Origin: Lachnospiraceae bacterium UBA3401
GTDB taxonomy: Bacteria; Bacillota; Clostridia; Lachnospirales; Lachnospiraceae
Length of the DNA stretch: 21,474 nucleotides
Direction of reading: 5' to 3'
NCBI GenBank assembly: GCA_002358575.1
Contig: DEPD01000193.1
Span: 1 to 21,474, forward strand
Shown: piece by piece, positions 1 through 7,743 of the stretch
Layout: each line of letters begins with the position of its first letter
How positions within the stretch are numbered: position 1 is the first letter of the stretch
The notes under the pieces: generated by a model
What the model saw: the letters and a program-made list of their open reading frames with translations, nothing else
Databases searched by the model: none
Told to the model about the DNA's origin: nothing
Position numbers and translations under genes: made by a program

Positions 1-46
1 GAGGTAAGATAACGCCCTCTGAAAAAAGGTTACGTTATCTTACCTC
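1..46. repeat. Perfect 14-bp inverted repeat at left window edge
   Basis: Bases 1-14 (gaggtaagataacg) are the exact reverse complement of 33-46 (cgttatcttacctc), with an 18-base spacer. The serine-recombinase fragment on the minus strand loses its homology at this repeat, and its stop codon lies inside the right-hand arm. The repeat could be a terminus or miniature inverted-repeat insertion that broke the recombinase, or a hairpin terminator. The sequence alone does not decide between these, and the other side of the junction lies outside the window. Confidence 0.6.
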
Positions 47-253
47 AACAAAATTGGAGCTACTGTAACTGTCATCCACACGTTCAGAAACCACTATAAT
101 GTCATCTTTGTCTTTCAGGAAATGTTTAATCAGGTTCTTCCGATTGGAAATGCTGTTGCTCTCTGCCTTTGCTGTACTGGCAGCATCGCCATCTTCTTTC
201 GACAGTCTTACATAGATGGCTGCATGGTAGATTTTGTCTACTGCCTTACCCAT
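35..253 (-). pseudogene. Large serine recombinase, N-terminal fragment
   Basis: This is a 72-residue N-terminal stub of a large serine recombinase of the kind carried by clostridial integrative and mobilizable elements. The resolvase N-terminal core is recognisable: AAIYVRLSKEDGD, with the catalytic serine at residue 18 in the YVRLS motif, then ESNSISNRKNLI and VVSERVDDSYS. Family members continue for about 400-500 more residues (end of the catalytic domain, recombinase domain, zinc-ribbon/coiled coil). Here the reading frame changes to unrelated residues (VEVR) and stops inside the inverted repeat at 1-46. The start at 253 is preceded by AGGAGG about 9 nt upstream. The fragment cannot be an active recombinase. 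I am confident of the family and of the truncation; the cause of the truncation is inference. Confidence 0.85.
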
Positions 254-459
254 ATGCGTAATCCTCCTTAAAAAATTATTAAGCAGGACAAACGCCAGTA
301 AACTTTTATTAGATTTGATGCTGAAACAGATATGCCTTTCTCACTGGACACCTGTTGTCTTTTCTCGAATCTTATATTAACATAATTTACGGCATTTTTC
401 CACTGCTTTTTTATAAATTTTCCATGAGCCATCTTTCCAGCATATTCCGTGTTCTTCTG

Positions 460-912
460 TCAAGCCATAAGGAGCAGATTTTCAAAAGCATCCTCGAAGC
501 TTACACCGTTATTTGCAAAACCAATTTTTACCATTATATTGCCGACCTTCACCAGATAGGGGTTTCCTACCTTCCTAAGATACTGCGCTTTCTTTTCTTC
601 CATTGTCTTGTCTCTGTCAATCCTTATCTTACTGGTGTCACTTTGGTCAAAGTTCAGCGCCGTTACCTGCTCGCATAATACGATACTGTGCTGGTCCAGC
701 TCTTTCGCTTTATATGCCGAAATAAAGACATGTGTTGGAAGGTTCCTTTTCTTGTAAATCTTCGTAGTCAGTGGAACAACCGTAATCACCGGGCTGTTTT
801 TATTTGCCTTGTTATTACTGACTATCACCACCGGGCACATACCATCCTGCATATTTCCCTGATACTATATGCCCAAGTCAGCATACAGTATATCGCCTCT
901 TTGTATCTTCAT
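460..912 (-). pseudogene. mazF: MazF/PemK-family toxin with in-frame amber stop
   Basis: Read from the ATG at 912, the frame encodes MKIQRGDILYADLGI, then a TAG stop at 865-867, and then continues in frame through PVVIVSNNKANKNSPVITVVPLTTK to a TGA at 460. RGDI.YADL, PVVIVSNNKAN and SPVITVVPLTTK are hallmark segments of MazF/PemK endoribonucleases, which cleave mRNA. The usual catalytic-site arginine of the RPV motif is Cys here (GMCPVV), so two lesions argue for loss of function. The open part (Met at 852) lacks the first beta-strand. The gene starts inside the stop of the upstream resolvase-like gene (TGATG overlap), with GTGGAGG as ribosome-binding site. The C-terminal end is also odd: after residues LLLMA the frame closes, but a shifted frame continues YGLTEEHGICWKDGSWKIYK to a stop at 377, suggesting a 1-nt deletion in a longer tail or in a small downstream gene. 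Confidence 0.8.
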
Positions 913-1349
913 CAGCAGCCTGCGCCTCCACCCCATATCGGTCTTTCCTTATCGGCAGGACACTTTGTTGTGTCATACATATGGTGCTGCATGGTAGAAA
1001 GCCCAAAAAAGCTGATGCCGATGTTAGCTGCATCATGCATAAATTCCTCCAGATCGGATTCGTCCTCTGTTATGTCAGCCATGTTTTCTACTACAACCGT
1101 ATCGTACTAACCACTGATCAGACGGGTAATCAGCATATTTACTGCATCACGGTCAATATCCCTGTTCGGTCCCTTGTTAATGATAGCTTCATTCATCAAC
1201 GCTATCCCTGCCATACTGCACTTCTGGCTGTTCTCCTGAATGAGCTGGCGGATATTGCTTTCCGATTTGTTGGAGTTCATAAACATAATTGCCGGATGCA
1301 CTAATGCACTGACAGCGACACTTTTCACATTACTGCACATGATAATCAC
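912..1349 (-). pseudogene. Resolvase-like protein in antitoxin position, in-frame amber
   Basis: The frame opens at the ATG at 1349 and runs 80 codons to a TAG at 1107-1109. It then stays open in the same frame for a further 64 codons (YDTVVVENMADITEDESDLE...) to a TGA at 912-914 that overlaps the mazF start. The stretch around the TAG (INKGPNRDIDRDAVNMLI..LISG-stop-YDTVVVEN) resembles the resolvase fold segment D.GISG...DRP.....L.....G..D.VVV, so I call it a divergent serine-recombinase/resolvase-like protein. I see no YxRxS catalytic motif. Its size (about 145 residues) and tight coupling to the toxin gene suggest a regulatory or antitoxin role, which is inference. The likeliest original codon at the TAG is AAG (Lys). 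It could alternatively be two short proteins, but the continuous similarity argues against that. Confidence 0.55.
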
Positions 1350-1436
1350 CTATACTTTCTCATATTTTCATTGACTGAAACAAAAGAGAAGTTTTTGCCG
1401 GCATTATCCTCTCATATAGGAGAACCTTGTCTGCTG

Positions 1437-1595
1437 TTATCTGATAACTGCAAGTCTTGCCTGTATCAGAGGATAACATGGCGTTTCCGCCACATTACCC
1501 TTCTGTTTCATCTGTGTTAATTTTTGCTTTTTCCCGTATAATTTCATGTTATCTGCAATAATATATCCTATATCCTTCACTCTCTGATTCTTCAT
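1437..1595 (-). pseudogene. Truncated XRE-type HTH regulator fragment
   Basis: A 52-codon minus-strand frame begins at the ATG at 1595. Residues 9-28 (IGYIIADNMKLYGKKQKLTQ) match the first helix and the LTQ signature that opens the HTH_3/XRE domain. The expected second and third helices (ELA..LGVS...IS.WE) are missing: after LTQ the sequence becomes MKQKGNVAETPCYPL and ends. The frame therefore looks truncated or frameshifted. The start codon sits inside a perfect 12-bp palindrome (1585-1596/1607-1618). No good ribosome-binding site is visible. Its position directly upstream of the resolvase-like and mazF genes suggests it was the regulator of that module. Confidence is limited because only about 20 residues carry the signal. 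Confidence 0.4.
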
Positions 1596-1618
1596 TCTGA
1601 TTTTTTAATGAAGAATCA
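1585..1618. repeat. 12-bp palindrome over the XRE fragment start
   Basis: 1585-1596 (tgattcttcatt) and 1607-1618 (aatgaagaatca) are perfect reverse complements around a 10-base spacer containing T6. The dyad spans the ATG of the HTH fragment, so it could be its own operator or a hairpin masking the start. A smaller 6-bp hairpin (gcctgt/acaggc, 1628-1643) follows. Confidence 0.55.
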
Positions 1619-2061
1619 ATCGGTGGTGCCTGTATACACAGGCTCTGAAAATAGGACAAAATTTGACAATACAAAATAAGGAATAATTCTCACAAAAACA
1701 TTTGTTTCATGCTAGTTGTATTCCTTTAATTCTGTATATTCTATATATAAATCAACTTCCTCTTTATATCTTCTATATAGCAAGTAGTCTCATTCATTAA
1801 CTAATACATCAATCATTATTATTTAAATATATTTCACTCACTACAATTTGTTATTAATCAACAAAATAAAAACAAATAGCACAATAATAATTCTAATTAT
1901 CATCTGTACTGTTTGTTCCTCATTTTTTCCTTTGCAAATTAGCTGAATTATATCAAAATATATGGGCATGCAATAATACATCCATATATAATAACTAATA
2001 GCGCAAATTTACAAAAAGTTTGCTTTGGCACTCTCTTAACAAAAATAAAATTGTAATTTGC
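1619..2061. other. AT-rich intergenic stretch without a supported gene
   Basis: This stretch lies between the left mobile-element debris and the 3' end of the radical SAM operon. It is very AT-rich with stops in all frames. On the minus strand a 25-codon open run (YKEEVDLYIEYTELKEYN at its end, stop near 1718) has protein-like composition but no start or homology I recognise; it may be a gene scrap. I see no convincing rho-independent terminator behind the last operon gene: the best candidate (GCAAA...TTTGC around 2003-2023) has only a 5-bp stem. Confidence 0.5.
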
Positions 2062-3813
2062 CTATTTTCCTTTTTGAACTAATTTTCCATTAGAATTAAT
2101 ATTAAACTTCTTATTTCCTAATACAACCATATATGTATTGCTTGTCAGACTTAATGCTGCGATATTTCTCTCATATTCACTACTGAGATCTTTACATATA
2201 TAGTCAAGGATTTCCTCTCCTTTTTCTTCAAAACAAGCATTTATTAATTGATTATCTGCTTCATATGTTGCATATAAATATATTTTATCAAACGTATTAA
2301 TAAATTCCTCGCTTTTATCTGAATCAATTACCATATGGTACAATGACAATTGTGATGTCAGAAAATATCTATATCTGGCAACTATTTGAAATACCTTATT
2401 ATATATATTGCCTACCACTTCTTTCTCATTTACATGTATAATACTTTGTATTTCATCTTTTTGGAAAAATTGGTAAGCTCTAAAATCATATTTTGATACA
2501 AATCGTCTCAGTAAAATATTTTTCTCTCTTTGCCAATAATGATTATTTCCATTATATTTATTGTTAATTGATGTTGAGGCAATGCAATTTTCTCCTCGCT
2601 TTATTATATCAGGTTCATACGACCTCCACCATCCATCATTTGGGAATAAGAAACCTCTGTCTGTATTTAATTTATATCTCATATCATAAATTTTATTTCC
2701 AGGATATAGTACATATTGATTAATATGAAAAGAAACACATAATTTATCATATTTTTCCCATACTTTTTCGATTTGACTTAAAGTATAATGGCTACTTTCA
2801 AACTGTTCACCTGGATAGTTCATTATAAAGTTAAACATCCCAAGCATATTATACCTTTGGCACAATTCAACTGCCCTAAAGAAACTATCATTATAATTTT
2901 GTGCATTTGGGGTTTTATTCATTAGATTCATCAAAGTATCTTCTGCCAATGATTCTACTCCAAAAAATAAATCAATATTTAGTTCTGATAATGTGGCTAC
3001 GAGTTCTTCAGTCAGCCTATCAATTCTCGTTTCTGCCCAATATGAATACTGCGGATAATTTTTTTTCAAGAAATCAACCAGCTCTTTCGTTTCATCTAAA
3101 TTTGTACCAAAAATAGGATCTGTAAACATTAATCTTTTTAAAGGGAAATACTCAGCAGCCCGATTTATTTTATCCTTTATTTTCTCAAATTCTATTTTCC
3201 TATATTTGATTAGGTAATCGTCGCTTTGAACACAAAAAGCACATTTATAAAAGCACCCTCTGCTAAGGCTAATAGATAATTCATCTGACTTATACGGATA
3301 TAAGTCATATCTAAGAGGTTTTTCCTCATTTAAATCAAGTATTTCTCCCGTTATAATCTGAGGCATATTTTTTCCATTACATAATATTATATTTCTAAGT
3401 GCATTTTCGCCCTCTCCCTTAATTACATAATCAACGTACATCTGTTTACCAACAAAGTCCTCTGGAACAGCAGTAGGGTGATAACCTCCAACCACTAAAG
3501 TTGCTTTTGGATACAATTCCCTACATATTTTTAATATATCAATCGATGCCAAATAATCATACGATGTATAACAACTTACCGCAACAATATCTGGATGCCT
3601 CTCTTTTAATACACCATTTACATACTTTCTAAATTTTTGAATTTCTTCAAGTGTATTAGGATAGCCAAACAGCATTTCAAAATCAAGTATTTCTATATCT
3701 GCAATATCAGCAACATGACTCATTAATGACAATAAAGAATACTTTACTGGTGATGGCTTTCCTGCCTTATAATTGTACTTTGTAGAACCTATAAATAAAC
3801 ATCTTGGTTTCAT
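2062..3813 (-). CDS. Radical SAM enzyme with cobalamin-binding-like N-terminus (E)
   Basis: This 583-residue protein has the layout of a class B radical SAM/cobalamin enzyme. Residues about 1-140 form a Rossmann-like B12-binding region with the landmark elements DIVAVSCYTS (75-84), VVGGYHPTAVP (107-117) and the GEGE loop (133-136). I do not see the DxHxxG cobalt-ligating motif, which many members lack. The radical SAM core begins with RGCFYKCAFC, whose C187, C191 and C194 form the CX3CX2C iron-sulfur site. Residues beyond about 400 form a long C-terminal region without a motif I recognise. Known relatives methylate unactivated carbons in peptides and other natural products. As the last gene of this operon, 3 nt after the preceding enzyme gene, it most likely modifies the precursor at 9232-9375. 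GAGGTGA in the tail of the upstream gene is the ribosome-binding site. Substrate and reaction are inferred. Confidence 0.85.
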   Translation of the reverse strand: MKPRCLFIGSTKYNYKAGKPSPVKYSLLSLMSHVADIADIEILDFEMLFGYPNTLEEIQKFRKYVNGVLKERHPDIVAVSCYTSYDYLASIDILKICRELYPKATLVVGGYHPTAVPEDFVGKQMYVDYVIKGEGENALRNIILCNGKNMPQIITGEILDLNEEKPLRYDLYPYKSDELSISLSRGCFYKCAFCVQSDDYLIKYRKIEFEKIKDKINRAAEYFPLKRLMFTDPIFGTNLDETKELVDFLKKNYPQYSYWAETRIDRLTEELVATLSELNIDLFFGVESLAEDTLMNLMNKTPNAQNYNDSFFRAVELCQRYNMLGMFNFIMNYPGEQFESSHYTLSQIEKVWEKYDKLCVSFHINQYVLYPGNKIYDMRYKLNTDRGFLFPNDGWWRSYEPDIIKRGENCIASTSINNKYNGNNHYWQREKNILLRRFVSKYDFRAYQFFQKDEIQSIIHVNEKEVVGNIYNKVFQIVARYRYFLTSQLSLYHMVIDSDKSEEFINTFDKIYLYATYEADNQLINACFEEKGEEILDYICKDLSSEYERNIAALSLTSNTYMVVLGNKKFNINSNGKLVQKGK

Positions 3814-3816
3814 AAT

Positions 3817-5229
3817 TCACCTCAAATTATTAATTTTTTTAATGAACAAACTCTTATTCTTTTCTATAAACTTTTTATCAGGAAAATCTTTATTAGCAAT
3901 TTCAAGCAATAACTTTATTCTACATCCCGTTGCTTTTCTTATATATATTTCTCGTTGATTCCTGTCAAAATATTTCTTAATTTCGTTAAATTTTTTTAAT
4001 ATAAAGTTATATGACCAAATACTCATATCCTCTATATATTTGTAATATTGATTACACCACTCATCAGAAAAATCGTATTCTACAACTGCACCAAAAGTAT
4101 CTTCTATCGGTTGCATATTTGCAACTAAACTCTTATACTTTTTGAAATAAACAGTAGTTGTATACAATGTCATTTTTTCATGTATAACTATCTGAATGTC
4201 CTTACTAAGTTCATACAGTCCCCTCAAATTTTCAATCAATTCTGCTCTAGTTACAAGAGGATCTGCTAAAATAGCATATCCTTGGATAGATATACCATTT
4301 TTTTTTAATATTTTAACCGCCTTAAAATGATTATCAGGAATTTCTTTTTTTTCATATCGTTCAAGTTGACTTGGCGACATACTTTCTATTCCAATGCTAA
4401 CATACTTCAACCCCACTTCTGCCAAAAGACTGATCACACTCTCTGTTATACAATCGCTTCTACAATGTATTGAAAACTTTATATGTATATTTCTTTCCTT
4501 TAATGCCCCCGCAAACTCTTTTGCCCTCTGAATAGTTAATCTCCCAGAACCCAAAAAATTACTATCTGTTAATCTCATATAATTAATGTTAAATTCTTTA
4601 TTCAATTTTTCTATTTCATCCATAACTTCGCAAATCAAATATTGCTTATATATTCCTGGAAAAGAATCATGATAAAACTCACTATAACGGCAAAAAGCAC
4701 ACATACAAGGACAACCAGAAGAAGATTGTATCATACCTGTTGAGGATGGCATAAATTTTTTACAATATTTCATTTTTAGTTCTTCTGACAATTCACTTTC
4801 TATAGGGTATGCAAAATTCATATTGCCATATAATTCCCGGCAAAATTCTGTTAAGGATACTTCTAATGGTCCTTTTAATATCTTATTAATATTATGAAAT
4901 TCTTCCATAAGCTTATCTGGAAAGACAGTTGGTAAATATCCACAAAAATAAACATCAATATTTCTGTTATATTCCCGCATTTTTAATAAAAAATTATGTA
5001 ATAACTTAGGCGCATAATTATCTATATTGACTAAAAGCAAATCATATCTTTTGGAGGTAAATAAAAAACTATCTTCTAGTTCTTCAAAAAAATCTACTGT
5101 TATATTAAATCGTACAAGCTGACACCATAGCCATCTCCAAACAGGCAGAATGTCAAAAATCGTTGACGCATTTTTTTTTAAGATTTCGCGCGATACATCT
5201 AAAATTAAAATAGATTTATATTTACTCAC
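3817..5229 (-). CDS. Radical SAM enzyme with cobalamin-binding-like N-terminus (D)
   Basis: This is a 470-residue radical SAM protein. Residues about 1-130 look like a degenerate B12-binding Rossmann region: RYDLLLVNID (61-70), VYFCGYLPTVFPDKL (93-107, at the place of GG.HPT..P) and ILKGPLEVSLTEF where GEGE is expected. The core carries SSSGCPCMCAFC with C173, C177 and C180 as the CX3CX2C cluster ligands, followed by a YVSIGIESMSPSQL segment typical of the B12-radical SAM group. The gene starts at a GTG (5229), chosen because AGGAGG lies 6 nt upstream inside the preceding gene. It overlaps that gene by 8 nt, indicating translational coupling. It is divergent from gene E, so the two are not simple duplicates. 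The N-terminal domain may no longer bind cobalamin. A methyltransferase or other carbon-modifying step on the precursor is inference from the operon. Confidence 0.8.
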   Translation of the reverse strand: MSKYKSILILDVSREILKKNASTIFDILPVWRWLWCQLVRFNITVDFFEELEDSFLFTSKRYDLLLVNIDNYAPKLLHNFLLKMREYNRNIDVYFCGYLPTVFPDKLMEEFHNINKILKGPLEVSLTEFCRELYGNMNFAYPIESELSEELKMKYCKKFMPSSTGMIQSSSGCPCMCAFCRYSEFYHDSFPGIYKQYLICEVMDEIEKLNKEFNINYMRLTDSNFLGSGRLTIQRAKEFAGALKERNIHIKFSIHCRSDCITESVISLLAEVGLKYVSIGIESMSPSQLERYEKKEIPDNHFKAVKILKKNGISIQGYAILADPLVTRAELIENLRGLYELSKDIQIVIHEKMTLYTTTVYFKKYKSLVANMQPIEDTFGAVVEYDFSDEWCNQYYKYIEDMSIWSYNFILKKFNEIKKYFDRNQREIYIRKATGCRIKLLLEIANKDFPDKKFIEKNKSLFIKKINNLR

Positions 5230-6265
5230 TTAATCCCTCCTGATTCTCATTCTTCAATAAACGAATATACTTGTTTTCATAACCTTTTATTAAATTACAT
5301 AAAAAAGGTATTTTTTTATTTACAGCTCCCACCTCCGTTTTTGCCCAACCTGGACAATACAAACACATATATTGTTTATCACACTCTCCACATTCAAATT
5401 GTTCATTTTCAATTTCAGTTTCTGATATTATATTTGTCAAAGTGGAGAATGCCATTTTAAGAGGAATTGTATGTAAATCCACACTATATTCTCTCATAAA
5501 AAAACATAACTGCAATCTACATTCAGGATTTATAACAGATGGTTGGCATTGAATACACTTTCTAATATCTTTTACTTTCTTATTTGATTTACGCACTTGG
5601 TCAAACATTTGCAGACTTCTTTGTACGTTGTCAATATTAAACCCAACAATTTCTTCAGGCTCATACCTATAATTCAATACTTCTGTATCCCCATTATATC
5701 TAGGCAATATGCGAACCTCAATTTTTGTTGAAATTTTTCTCTCTGCTAATTCTTTTTGCATCTTCTTGACCATATTGGGATTATTTTGCCTTAACAAAGG
5801 GATTTTTACTGCAACATTTACTTTATTCTGTTTAAGAAACAAAATATTGCGATACACATAGGAAAACATGTTTTGTCCCGTTATTTTGGTATATGCAATC
5901 TCATCACATCCGAACATTGATATCTTTATTAATGCTGGTTTTTTTAAGATAAGCAATTCTTTTATATCTTGAGTCATCAATGTCGCATTTGTATAAAGAC
6001 TTATAATAAATCCCTTTTCCCATGCATATGTGTATATTTTAATAAAATCAGGATTTATTAAAGGTTCTCCACCAGTTATTACAATTCTTTGAAATCCTAA
6101 ATCCGCTACTTGATTTAATATTTTTTTTGCTTCCTCAAAATTCATATATTTTTTTTGTTTTTTTTCATCTCCCGGTATATAACAATGAATACATTGCAAA
6201 TTGCAATGATAATTCAGTTCCAAAACAATTGTTTTGTTAATATTAATTGAAGATATTTTATCCAT
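5222..6265 (-). CDS. Radical SAM protein with SPASM-like C-terminus (C)
   Basis: This is a 347-residue radical SAM protein. LELNYHCNLQCIHC near the N-terminus provides the cluster cysteines C21, C25 and C28 (CX3CX2C). VITGGEPLINPDF is the SAM-binding GGEP motif. The C-terminus is cysteine-rich: CIQC..., ECRLQLC, then CGECDKQYMCLYC (CX2CX5CX2C) and a final PFLCNL. This is the pattern of a SPASM/twitch domain holding auxiliary iron-sulfur clusters. It has no RRE-like extension, unlike the two maturases upstream. The start ATG follows the stop of the preceding gene by 1 nt (TAGAATG), so it is part of one operon. It may be an epimerase, a thioether/cyclization enzyme or a helper for the other maturases; the sequence does not show which. 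Confidence 0.85.
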   Translation of the reverse strand: MDKISSININKTIVLELNYHCNLQCIHCYIPGDEKKQKKYMNFEEAKKILNQVADLGFQRIVITGGEPLINPDFIKIYTYAWEKGFIISLYTNATLMTQDIKELLILKKPALIKISMFGCDEIAYTKITGQNMFSYVYRNILFLKQNKVNVAVKIPLLRQNNPNMVKKMQKELAERKISTKIEVRILPRYNGDTEVLNYRYEPEEIVGFNIDNVQRSLQMFDQVRKSNKKVKDIRKCIQCQPSVINPECRLQLCFFMREYSVDLHTIPLKMAFSTLTNIISETEIENEQFECGECDKQYMCLYCPGWAKTEVGAVNKKIPFLCNLIKGYENKYIRLLKNENQEGLSE

Positions 6266-6266
6266 T

Positions 6267-7733
6267 CTATTTTTTTTCCTTTCTAATTTTTTCCATCATA
6301 TGATTTGCATTGTATCTTAAAATTGCTTCTTGAAAATCATCTTTTTTTTCCTCCATATATTTTTTCATTTCTATAGTAAATAATAAAGAGTCTGCGATGC
6401 TTTCCTTATAGATATCACATAATTCTTTTGGCAATGGTTCCATCTGGTTGTTCTCGTTTAATTTTTGATGAAAGCATCTCCCATGACATCTCGATGCTGC
6501 CCAACAAGAATTGCAATTGTTGCTAACCTCCAAAAATTCCTCCCATAATTTAATCATACTATTCTTACATAATCCATTGTACACATCTCCAATACGAAAC
6601 TTTTCATTTCCCACTAATCGAGTACATGGATAGATATAACCATCAAGACCAATTGCAATAAACCAGTTTCCAGCGCCACATAAAAATGGATACTCATTGT
6701 TATTATTAGCTCTTTGATACGATGAACTCATTTGCTTAGAACTAAATGAATTTTTATCTCCTTTATAAATATCTTCACAGCCAATTCTAACAACTTCTCT
6801 TTGCTGCTTTAAAAAATCATCATATGAATTAAGATCAAACTGAAATGATTTTTTAGGACAAAGCAATGGATAATCTACCATATCAATCGAATAAACATCA
6901 AAATTTTCCTGTTCAAAAAAATTTTGCAATTTATGAAGATCGGTACCCTTAGTAATAGTTGATCTAATAGAGATTGGAAGTCCAAATTTTCTAAGAAGAT
7001 CAATCCCTTGTATCACTTTCTCAAATGATTCCTTACCATTTGCTAATATACGATTTGAATCATGTATTTCCTTTGGTCCATCTAAACTTATATTTACGAT
7101 TATATTATACTCTTTAAAAAATTCTACTATCTCAGAGGTAAGTAATGTTCCATTAGTTGTCAATGTAAAATACATTTCTTTGCCATGGTATTGATTTTTT
7201 ATTTTTTCCCAAGTCAATACAATATGTCTAATTACCGGCATATTTAGTAATGGCTCACCACCAAAGAAAACCGTTTTTTGAAACGCTCTACTTTTACCAC
7301 ATGAAAGTATATAACGAAAGCATTCTTCTCCCATTTCTATAGACATCAAACCTCTTTTATTATATGTACCAGATGTACCACCATAACAATATCTGCAAGC
7401 CATATTACAATCTTGAGATATCATTATGTTCCCTTCTAATATATCAATTTCTTGTTCATTATATTGATTCATTGCATTTTTACATTCTGTATAAAAATCT
7501 TTATTAGAAAAATCAAGTACTTTTCTTGTTTTTAGATTATCTAAGGTATTCAATACTGTATCAACTAAATAGCTATCATAAGATTTTTGAATCAAGCTAA
7601 TTGGCATTCCGCTTTTAATCTTCATTATAATTTCATAAACTCTCTTGCTTATTATAACGGGTTTTTTTGCCCAATAATCTACTATCATATACTTGGCATT
7701 ATATTCAACTAAATTAATTCCATCTAAATTCAT
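6267..7733 (-). CDS. SPASM radical SAM peptide maturase B
   Basis: From the ATG at 7733 this is a 488-residue RiPP maturase. I chose this start because TAGGAG lies about 8 nt upstream and because it aligns with the start of paralogue A; the frame is open back to 7820 inside gene A. Residues 1-100 resemble the peptide-binding RRE-like region of such enzymes (NLVEYNAKYMIVDYWAKKPVII). ISQDCNMACRYC gives C109, C113 and C116; FFGGEPLLN is the SAM-binding motif. The SPASM domain is complete: C352, then G365 and C370 (DGYIYPC), C407-X2-C410-X5-C416-X3-C420, and C439. Enzymes of this class form sulfur-to-carbon (sactionine or ranthionine) or carbon-carbon/ether crosslinks in peptides. It is clearly paralogous to gene A. 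The actual bond formed is unknown. Confidence 0.88.
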   Translation of the reverse strand: MNLDGINLVEYNAKYMIVDYWAKKPVIISKRVYEIIMKIKSGMPISLIQKSYDSYLVDTVLNTLDNLKTRKVLDFSNKDFYTECKNAMNQYNEQEIDILEGNIMISQDCNMACRYCYGGTSGTYNKRGLMSIEMGEECFRYILSCGKSRAFQKTVFFGGEPLLNMPVIRHIVLTWEKIKNQYHGKEMYFTLTTNGTLLTSEIVEFFKEYNIIVNISLDGPKEIHDSNRILANGKESFEKVIQGIDLLRKFGLPISIRSTITKGTDLHKLQNFFEQENFDVYSIDMVDYPLLCPKKSFQFDLNSYDDFLKQQREVVRIGCEDIYKGDKNSFSSKQMSSSYQRANNNNEYPFLCGAGNWFIAIGLDGYIYPCTRLVGNEKFRIGDVYNGLCKNSMIKLWEEFLEVSNNCNSCWAASRCHGRCFHQKLNENNQMEPLPKELCDIYKESIADSLLFTIEMKKYMEEKKDDFQEAILRYNANHMMEKIRKEKK

Positions 7734-7743
7734 TCTTTTTCTC

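Noticed and set aside
460..1349. TAG codons as recoded amber (pyrrolysine or suppressor) codons
   Set aside because: Genuine terminators in the window use TAG freely (precursor peptide, AraC gene, maturase B), no pyrrolysine genes are visible, and the MazF also lost its RP arginine. Plain pseudogenes are simpler.
1628..1643. Small hairpin gcctgt-atac-acaggc
   Set aside because: A 6-bp stem without a T-tract or associated gene is expected by chance in this much sequence.
1980..2060. Rho-independent terminator behind the radical SAM operon
   Set aside because: Only a 5-bp stem (GCAAA/TTTGC) without a clean U-run is present; not enough to annotate.
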